64,000 bases of DNA from Paralithodes platypus (lineage: Eukaryota > Arthropoda > Malacostraca > Decapoda > Lithodidae): the NCBI GenBank assembly GCA_032716605.1, contig CM064572.1, forward strand, positions 40,643,653 through 40,707,652, given 5' to 3'. The position numbers and the translations under genes were made by a program. The notes beneath the pieces are model-generated. The model did not search any database. It saw nothing but the letters and a program-made list of their open reading frames with translations, and had not been told where the DNA came from. Of the stretch, positions 56,308 through 64,000 are shown piece by piece (the first letter of the stretch is position 1; each line of letters starts with the position of its first letter).

Positions 56308-58260
56308 ATGTCGCATGTTGATTACATTCCTGTTCATATCATAGGGAAGGAGGACGTTTGGCAGTTTATTAGAACCCAACCTAGTCAAGAAGAGGTTGCT
56401 GGCAGGAGTAGTGATGAATTAAGACATATGTTGGAGATGCACGGTTGGATGTGCAGTGGTATGGCTAAGGCAGAGTTAGTTCAAGAGGTGTCTAAGCTAG
56501 TTACACAGCAGAATGGTCTTCAGGAAGCTAGTACTCGTGTCGTGGATGATGGCACCCTCCAGCATGTGCCACAGCGTCCTATCAGTCAGGCTAGCTACCA
56601 TTCTACTGGGGACTGGAGTGGAGCAACAACTCCAGAGCAAGGTGATACTGTATGCAGGCAGTCTCCTACTATTACCAGAGCACCTGCCACCACGCCTCCA
56701 TCGTCAGCATTTAACCCTGTCATTACGGCCCCTTCATTTTCACAGGGCTATGTTCAGGCCCCTATGGCCAGTACCTTTGTTTCAAGTTATGCTATCAATC
56801 CTCAGTATCCCCCTTCTTCCCCCCATGTGTCGTTGGCCACACCCCCGCATTTCAATGCACTCATACGGTGGCTGCTCAGCACAACGTTCCCCCTTATGCC
56901 CAGTATCCTCCTATAACCCCGATAGGGTCGAGACGGAGTCCAAAGGTAGAGCTGCAGCTAAAGAGATTGGAGATGAAAGAGAGGCAGAGAGAGAGAGAGA
57001 GAGAGAAGAGAGACAGAAAGATAGAGAAGAGAGAATTGCATTGAGGAAGATGGAGTTAGCAATAGAGAACAAGAGAATACAGGCAGATTTGGAGAAGTCG
57101 AAGTTGGAAGCTAGTGGGCAAAGACGACAAGGGAATAATGCTAGTCATACATCTAAGGAGGAGGCAGAAGAGGTGCTGTTGTCTCGACGGCTGAAACTTG
57201 TGCCGGCCTTCGATGAACTCAAGGTCACGGAGTGGTTCTTGCGTTTTGAGAAGATGGCACACGAGTATCAGTGGCCGAGGCAACGCTGGGCGGTGGTGGT
57301 GTCTAATGTTTTAAAAGGCAAGGCTCTTGATGCATACGATCGCCTAGAAGTGCAGGAGCTAGAGTATGATGTACGTAAAGAGGCTGTGTTAAAAGCCTAC
57401 GAGCTGCATCCCGAGGCTTACAGGTTGGCCTTCAGGGGGGTTTGGAAGCAGCAGAGGGACTCGCACGTGGAATGTGCCAGGTACCTGCGCGATACTCTAG
57501 CTAAGTGGCTGCATTCAGAGTCGGCTGGTACTTTTGAGGCGGCGTGTGAGGTTTGGCTGATGGAGCAGTTTACCAGCATAGTTGAAAGGGACATTGGGGC
57601 AAAATTAAAACAAAAGCGGTTTAAATCAATAAGGGAAGCAGCAGTTTGGGCTGATGACTTTGCACTAGCCCAGCGTGGCCCGTGCATGGGGAGCGTTGGT
57701 GACAGGAGAGACCGACCTGTGCACCAAGCAGCCACAGTATCAGCTCGCCCATGATCACCCAAAGGTACCACAAATAAGACACAACATTATACCAAGGCTG
57801 ACAACCAGCAAGCTTCTACAGAAGTGAGATGTTATTTTTGCAAGCAAGTGGCTCATATTAAACTTCAGCGTGCTAAATGGAAGGCTACCCAGGAACCCAA
57901 GGCTGTCCCGTTGGTGGCGACATTAGGGGAGGTGCCTGTGAAAGGCAAGCCAGGTACTGGTGAATTTGGGGGGCAGTGTTGGCTAGCGCGAAGCAGGGTA
58001 GTAAGCACTTTGCCGCCCCAGATGGTATCACCACCTGAGCATAAACAGACTTCCCCTGATTGGTGTCGGCCATTCATACATGATGGATTTGTACGGATTG
58101 GGGAGCAGACTTACCATGTCAAGGTGTTTAGGGATACTGGTGCACAACAATCCATGTGTCGCAACCTGACAGGGGGACCTATTAGTACGGGAGAGTTTGT
58201 AATGTGCAGGGGAATCAACAGTGAACAATTCTGTGATTTAGTCCCGGTGTCCCTACAGTA
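56308..58260 (+). pseudogene. E2 gag and protease start, copy 1
   Basis: The likely start is ATG 56308 (MSHVDYIPVHIIG), since the frame seven codons upstream opens on GTG. N-terminal domain, Pro/Ser-rich linker, then a frameshift near 56857 (one base lost relative to copy 2). Then a highly charged E/R coiled coil, the capsid-like region (LKLVPAFDELKVTEW, AYELHPEAYRLAFRG, WLMEQFTS) and a stop at 57752. The zinc knuckle CYFCKQVAHIK lost its last Cys (Arg in copy 1). The protease loop FRDTGAQQS is intact but is cut off by the duplication junction at about 58307. Confidence 0.82.
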
Positions 58261-58306
58261 GAGTGCCCACTTTTGACTGCCGAGTGTAAGGTGGCTATGG
58301 TGGACA

Positions 58307-58804
58307 CTGAGAAGCCTGCCCCAACCTACTGGAATACCAACTATTATGTTTCATGGGTAAGGATAGTTCTCTAGAATTCCCATGATTTTGTTCATATGAG
58401 TCTCAATTCCTAAGCGATTAGGCAGTATGTGGTTTGTTCTGGGAGTCTAACAGCAATTTAGTTACCATTGTTTTGTGCAGTTTTAGAATAAACTTAGAAG
58501 TACTCTTGAATACTAGCAGCAGTATCAACCAAACTCGGGGACAATAGACATTTTTGTGTCTCCTTGTGCTACCGCTTCCATAGAGCAAAGAGGAAGATAA
58601 CCCTTTTCCTAGAGAACCTGCGTGTCTTGGTGTTTGAGTCAGATATTAAGAGCATGTCTGTTGCAGGGTAGTGCAATACGGTGGCCAGTGTAGGGTGCAG
58701 GACTACAGCATTGGTGTCTTTTTGCTACGGCGGCGTCTACTTTTTGACCGTGCTGTGGGCTAGTCCATTAGAGCATCTGTTTTCCCCGGCTCCCCCTCGT
58801 AACA
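58307..58804 (+). repeat. E2 internal partial LTR
   Basis: Carries the last 498 bp of the LTR, duplicated between the two gag copies. It lacks the 5' part of the LTR, so it is not a solo LTR but a product of the tandem duplication. Confidence 0.92.
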
Positions 58805-58955
58805 GTGGCGACCTTATGCCAGGATAGTGTGATAGTATAGAGTTCTTGTGGTGTGAAGCAATTATATTTAGATTGTTCAGTATTTTTCTTGCAGTTGAAA
58901 GTCTACGGACCTAGTACTCTTATTTCATTAACCCGTGTCCACAACTATTGCTAAG

Positions 58956-60930
58956 ATGTCGCATGTTGATTACATTCCTGTTCATATCATAGGGAAGGAG
59001 GACGTTTGGCAGTTTATTAGAACCCAACCTAGTCAAGAAGAGGTTGCTGGCAGGAGTAGTGATGAATTAAGACGTATGTTGGAGATGCAGGGTTGGAGGT
59101 GCAGTGGTATGGCTAAGGCAGAGTTAGTTCAAGAGGTGTCTAAGCTAATTACACAGCAGAATGGTCTTCAGGAAGCTAGTACTCGTGTCGTGGATGATGG
59201 CACCCTCCAGCATGTGCCACAGCGTCCTATCAGTCAGGCTAGCTACCATTCTACTGGGGACTGGAGTGGAGCAACAACTCCAGAGCAAGGTGATACTGTA
59301 TGAAGGCAGTCTCCTACTATTACCACAGCACATGCCACCACACCTCCATCGTCAGCATTTAACCTTGTCAGTACGGCCCCTTCATTTTCACAGGGCTATG
59401 TTCAGGCCCCTATGGCTAGTACCTTTGTTTCAAGTTATGCTATCAATCCTCAGTATCCCCCTTCTTCCCCCCATGTGTCGTTGGCCACACCCCAGCATTT
59501 CAATGCCACTCATATGGTGGCTGCTCAGCACAACGTTCCCCCTTATGCCCAGTATCCTCCTATAACCCCGATAGGGTCGAGACGGAGTCCAAAGGTAGAG
59601 CTGCAGCTAAAGAGATTGGAGATGGAAGAGAGACAGAGAGAGAGAGAGAGAAGAGAGACAGAAAGATAGAGAAGAGAGAATTGCATTGAGGAAGATGGAG
59701 TTAGCAATAGAGAACAAGAGAATACAGGCAGATTTGGAGAAGTCGAAGTTGGAAGCTAGTGGGCAAAGACGACAAGGGAATAATGCTAGTCATACATCTA
59801 AGGAGGAGGCAGAAGAGGTGCTGTTGTCTCGACGGCTGAAACTTGTGCCGGCCTTCGATGAACTCAAGGTCACGGAGTGGTTCTTGCATTTTGAGAAGAA
59901 GGCACACGAGTATCAGTGGCCGAGGCAACGCTGGGCGGTGGTGGTGTCTAATGTTTTAAAAGGCAAGGCTCTTGATGCATACGATCGCCTAGAAGTGCAG
60001 GAGCTAGAGTATGATGTACTTAAAGAGGCTGTGTTAAAAGCCTACGAGCTGCATCCCGAGGCTTACAGGTTGGCCTTCAGGGGGGTTCGGAAGCAGCAGA
60101 GGGACTCGCACGTGGAATGTGCCAGGTACCTGCGCGATACTCTAGCTAAGTGGCTGCATTCAGAGTCGGCTGGTACTTTTGAGGCGGCGTGTGAGGTTTG
60201 GCTGATGGAGCAGTTTACCAACAAAGTTGAAAGGGACATTGGGGCAAAATTAAAACAAAAGCGGTTTAAATCAATAAGGGAAGCAGCAGTTGGGGCTGAT
60301 GACTTTGCACTAGCCCAGCGTGGCCCGTGCATGGGGAGCATTGGTGACAGGAGAGACCGACCTGTGCACCAAGCAGCCACAGTATCAGCTCGCCCATCAT
60401 CACCCAAAGGTACCACAAATAAGACACAACATTATACCAAGGCTGATAACCAGCAAGCTTCTACGGAAGTGAGATGTTATTTTTGCAAGCAAGTGGCTCA
60501 TATTAAACCAAAGTGTGCTAAATGGAAGGCTACCCAGGAACCCAAGGCTGTCCAGTTGGTGGCGACATTAGGGGAGGTGCCTGTGAAAGGCAAGCCAGGT
60601 ACTGGTGAGTTTGGGGGGCAGTGTTGGCTAGCGCGAAGCAGGGTAGTAAGCACTTTGCCGCCCAAGATGGTATCACCACCTGAGCATAAAGTGCTGCTGC
60701 TGCTGCCTGGTCACAGACTTCCCCTAATTGGTGTCGGCCATTCATGCATGATGGATTTGTACGGATTGGGGAGCAGACTTACCCTGTCAAGGTGTTTAGG
60801 GATACTGGTGCACAACAATCCATGTGTCGCAACCTGACAGGGGGACCTATTAGTACGGGAGAGTTTGTAATGTGCAGGGGAATCAACAGTGAACAATTCT
60901 GTGATTTAGTCCCGGTGTCCCTACAGTAGA
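58956..60930 (+). pseudogene. E2 gag and protease, copy 2
   Basis: ATG at 58956. Same domain order as copy 1. TGA at 59301-59303 truncates the N-terminal frame, and a second break follows the (GA)n at about 59636-59670. The coiled coil and capsid-like region read cleanly in 59686-60640. The zinc knuckle CYFCKQVAHIKPKC is intact (60475-60516). A 23-bp insert with CTG repeats at about 60688-60710 shifts the frame before the protease. DTGA lies at 60801-60812. A stop at 60927-60929 and a further shift precede the pol frame. Confidence 0.82.
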
Positions 60931-60940
60931 GTGCCCACTT

Positions 60941-62938
60941 TTGACTGCCGAGTGTAAGGTGGCTATGGTGGATACTCTGCCAGTTGAGGGGGTGGACCTT
61001 TTGCTCGGGACTGACTTGGCAGGGGATGTAGTTTTCCCGCCTCCTATAGTCGTCGCCGAGGCTGCTTTTGTGCCCCCTGGTGGTGGTTGTTTGCAAGAAG
61101 ATAACCTGGACTCTATCTACCTTGTTGGTGCAGTGACCCAATCAGTGGCACATTTGGCACAACAGGTGGATGATTTAGTGGATGCGGGGGCTGACAGCCA
61201 TGAGTGCGGGCCATCCCATGATACACTACTAGATGACACTGGTCCGGAGACAGCTGTGGACTTGGCTGACCCCAGTGAGGCTACTGAGACTAGTAAAGGT
61301 GACCTAGTGCCAGACGAGGAGTCTGACCTAGTTGTACCGACTCAACCTTCTGATATTTTTGAGAGGTCAGAGGTAGCCTTGATGGAGCTACCTAGAAACA
61401 AACTGAGCAAGTTGCAGCAAGAGGACCCGAGCCTGGGCCTCCTGTCTAAGAACGTTGGTACGACTAGTGGGAAGAACGGTCAAGCAGAGAAATTTGTTGT
61501 GAAGGGGGCATTGTTGTATCGGCAGTGGAAGCCGGATACGAACTCAGGTTTGGGGGAGGAGCAGTTAGTGGTGCCTGCCCAGTTCAGGGAGGAGCTGGTT
61601 AGGCTAACGCAGGTGGCACCACCGGCGGGTCATTTAGGGGTATGTGAGACTACTGATAGGCTACATTCCCACCCAGGAATACCTGTGGCACCTTTGCTCC
61701 CTACACCTGCAGTTGAACCGCCATTGACTTGTGTCATAGTCATGGTTGGTCCCTTATTGCCCACCAGTTCGGGAGATAAATCCTTGCACATTAATACTAC
61801 CACTAGATACCCGGCGGCTATCCCGGTTAGCAGCATGAACACGAAGATGAGAGACCATTGTAATAAACAGGCTAAATCTAGGGTGTTCAAGGTGGGCGAC
61901 GAGGCTTTTGCATGGTTGTCAGTTCAAGGTCGACCCCTGGCTGCTAAGTTTTGTGGTCAGTATCAGGTCATTAAGCAGATTGGTGAGGTTGACTATGTAA
62001 TAGATACGCCCGACCGTCGCATAGCCTCCCAATGCTGCCCTATTAAAATACAACAGCCCTACCATAGACCGACTGCATCTGGCCGTGGCGCTGATGGAGG
62101 TGATGTTGCGCAGGCAGGTGTAGCCGAAAGGAATGCGGGGGTGCGCATGTATGGTATCGGTGGGGAAGCCTTGGCACTTATGAACTGTGAGAGTAACTGC
62201 ACAGGTGGTACAGATTGTTCCTCTCATGACCTGGCTGTATTAGGGATGAAGGAGAAGAAGGAGGGAGACTATAGTTTAGAGGCTGCGGTCCCGGCTGGGT
62301 TGTGGGAGGCAAATGAATATGTTGTTCTTCGAAATAAGTTGCAACCTCTTGTTCCTAAGCGCCAAGAGGAGTTGTTTACTAGGCTGTGGCAGTACTTCCG
62401 CATGTTTGTTGATTCTCCAGGCCTGATGTCCGGGGTTGCACCCGACATAGAGGCTGGAAACAGTGCAAAGCTCAAGTTGGCTCCCTACCGTATAAATCCT
62501 GCTCGACAGCCTGTCTTAGAAGCAGAGCTGGACTACATGTTGGAAAAGGGTCTGAGGGATAAGGGATATCGTGAGTGGTCTTTGCCAGTGACTTTGCAAC
62601 CTGAGCAGAGTGGCAAGATCCGTTTTTGTGTTGATTGCAGTAGTGTTAGTGCATTATCCCAGACAGACACCTCTCCATTACCCAGAGTTGACGACCCCAT
62701 AGACCGCATCAGGGATGCCACCTTTATCACTAAGGTGAAATTAGTGACAGGTTATTGGCAGGTCCCTTTGCCGGAGAGAGCGAAGAGAAGTGCCAGTCTT
62801 GTGATGGACTGGGCAGTTTATCAGTGTCAGATGATATTCTGCTTCTGGAACACAGTTTGGATGTGTGGCATGTTAAGGGCACTGATAATGTTCTGGCTGA
62901 TTGTTTGTCACAGGACGGTATGTTTTAATGAGAACCCT
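60941..62938 (+). pseudogene. E2 pol: protease end, integrase remnants, RT, RNase H tail
   Basis: Order along one mostly open frame: protease end (VDLLLGTDLAG), integrase H2C2 region (LSKLQQEDPSLG, KGALLYRQW, APPAGHLGVCETTDRL, about 61400-61670), a short piece of integrase core (HINTTTRYPAAIPVSS), the integrase C-terminal domain (VFKVGDEAFAWL, CGQYQVIKQIGEVDYVIDTPDRR, about 61880-62030), then RT (YRINPARQPVLEAELDYMLE, KIRFCVDCSS, DTSPLPRVDDPIDRI, GYWQVPL, about 62300-62815). The RT catalytic Asp of the TKLDL motif is Lys (62738-62740). After 62815 a deletion and frameshift lead to the RNase H end (LDVWHVKGTDNVLADCLSQ), stop 62936-62938. Integrase precedes RT. Confidence 0.88.
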
Positions 62939-62964
62939 CGCCGTTCAGTCAGTGTGGGTGTAGC

Positions 62965-63049
62965 CTCCTACTTTGGTTTGATTAGCATGTCTGCGTCTGG
63001 TGCTTGTTGATTGCCGTATGTAGCCCAGCACAGGGTCGTAAAGTAGGAG
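62965..63049 (+). ncRNA. conserved hairpin after E2 pol
   Basis: CTCCTACTTT (62965-62974) pairs with AAAGTAGGAG (63040-63049). An inner CCC/GGG stem lies around 63024-63034. Compared with E1, the stem has A-T where E1 has G-C, both strands changed together. Confidence 0.6.
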
Positions 63050-63208
63050 TTGCTGTGTTTCTGTATAGAAAAAAATATTTAAAATACAAAAATATAAAAA
63101 CTATAGAAATACTATAAAGACTGTAGTTGTGTATGTCTTGTAGTGTTATTGAAGTATAAGCAGTCTGTTGTTTCAAGATGCACCAACAGACTCCCCTGGG
63201 TGTGAGGG
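63050..63208 (+). other. E2 3' untranslated stretch
   Basis: A-rich spacer ending CCCCTGGGTGTGAGGG, a weak polypurine tract directly before the LTR. Confidence 0.6.
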
Positions 63209-64000
63209 TGTCACTCCCAAATGAGTTTTGTAACCTATGTCATTTGTGAGTGAGTTACAATTGCATAAGCCTTTGTTATATTGAGGGAGCTTTGGGAGAG
63301 GCTAGTCGCGTGCTATCCCTCTGTCTTTCTTACATCGTGGCTCGCAGGACGGCGCCTGCAGTCGTGCTGCCATTTTGATAGCAATAATTAGTTAGTTTAT
63401 TTAGCCTTGGTGCAATTGTTTCGTTATCATAAGTTTACACAATGTTGTCTTATGTTTTACTTGATTACTTTTGTAGTGCTAATGAGAGCACGACTGTCTA
63501 GTATAATTGTGCAGTCTGGTAACGCTTGGAGCTCTCACCTCTCTCCTGGCGCGGCCATGGGACCCTCCTGAGAAGGTTCCCACAGCCTCACCCTTACTCA
63601 AGCTACAGACCGCTTACAGAGCACACATGCTGTGGAGTCTGTTCCAGGCTTGCTTCAATGTTTCCCTAGATACCACATATATTTTCATTGTTCCTTATTG
63701 AGTAGTAGCGGAGCAAGTCTGGGAGTCATTTAAACCATAAAATATTGTTTTATCTTTAATATTTTGCATACAAGAGTTTTCTGCATTTGTTAACTGGAAA
63801 TACTGCATCTTCTTATCTCGCAATCTTAAGTATAAGTTCCATACCTTTTCTTTTCCAGTTTTCTTCCATTTATTCTACTGCATGGCTTATTATTATTATA
63901 TGTATGTGTTCTTTATTATTGAAGTTGGTATCCACAGTGATTTGTTGTTGGCTCTGAGAAGTCTGCCCCAACCTACTGGAATACCAACTATTATGTTTCA
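63209..64000 (+). repeat. E2 3' LTR, cut by the window edge
   Basis: Begins TGTCACTCCC and aligns with 46102-47829 (without its inserts) and then with 55460-55707. It carries the uninterrupted E1 target (TATCTTTAATATTTTGC near 63751) and lacks the hAT-type element. About 450 bp of the LTR should lie beyond the window. Confidence 0.92.

Larger units (their letters stand above)
55659..60954 (+). repeat. 2648-bp tandem duplication inside E2
   Basis: 55659-58306 is repeated as 58307-60954 with a constant offset of 2648 bp (LTR end 56156 and 58804; gag GTG 56287 and 58935). The junction GTGGACACTGAGAAG at about 58307 joins protease-coding sequence to mid-LTR sequence with 2-3 bp of microhomology. 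The units differ by scattered substitutions and a 23-bp indel. Confidence 0.95.
46102..64000 (+). mobile_element. LTR retrotransposon E2 (gypsy-type, integrase-first), nested and partly duplicated
   Basis: The 5' LTR begins TGTCACTCCCAAATGAG at 46102 and ends ...CCCTCGTAACA at 56156, interrupted by E1 and smaller inserts. The 3' LTR begins at 63209 and leaves the window at 64000. The primer binding site TGGCGACC follows each LTR end (56158, 58806). Internal order: gag with coiled coil and CCHC knuckle, protease, integrase remnants, reverse transcriptase, RNase H tail. A 2648-bp segment (3' LTR part plus gag) is tandemly duplicated. Related to E1: same PBS, similar LTR end and similar 3' hairpin. 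Inactive. Confidence 0.9.

Overview
Organism and overall nature: this is repeat-dominated nuclear DNA from an animal. I see no intact host protein-coding gene, no rRNA and no canonical tRNA. The content is non-LTR retrotransposons (RTE-like, CR1-like and an I/Jockey-group element with a 2A motif), two related Ty3/gypsy-type LTR retrotransposons, many short TIR elements (piggyBac-, hAT- and TA-target types), minisatellites and long (TA)n, (CT)n and (GA)n microsatellites. The RTE-like C-terminal region and the abundance of long microsatellites look like a decapod crustacean or similar marine invertebrate. That assignment is inference and is weak. Layout: 1-4 kb holds a 42-bp minisatellite, (TA)n tracts, a TIR element and degenerate copies of a 17-bp repeat. 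4.04-10.09 kb is a highly homogeneous array of about 355 copies of the 17-mer GGAATATATGGTTATCA, flanked by decayed relatives. 11-20 kb holds TTAA-flanked elements, dispersed repeats and tandem duplications. 18-28 kb is rich in the palindrome AGGCCTA and carries a palindromic dispersed family (called R3 here), into one copy of which a 1-kb TIR element has inserted. 27.9-34.0 kb is a cluster of minus-strand RTE-like fragments ending in one 5'-truncated element with an 11-bp target duplication. 34.6-38.2 kb is a plus-strand LINE with a 2A-like DIESNPGP motif and a PHD-like zinc finger, with a 12-bp target duplication. 39.4-42.6 kb is a CR1-like pseudogene cut at TTAA by a short element. 42.6-46.1 kb is low-complexity DNA. 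46.1-64.0 kb is LTR element E2, whose 5' LTR contains a hAT-type short element and a complete second LTR element, E1 (47830-55459). E2 also carries a 2648-bp tandem duplication and runs off the right edge. How it fits together: the window is a stack of insertions that can be ordered by nesting: 2A LINE inside a TTAA-type element, TTAA element inside CR1, LINE inside TTAA element, TIR element inside R3, and hAT element and E1 inside the E2 LTR. The most notable points are: (i) both E1 and E2 place integrase upstream of RT/RNase H, the Gmr1-type order, rather than the usual gypsy order; (ii) both share a hairpin just after the pol stop whose stem shows a compensatory G-C to A-T change; (iii) the 2A/PHD LINE; and (iv) the 6-kb 17-mer array, open in all three forward frames yet almost certainly non-coding.
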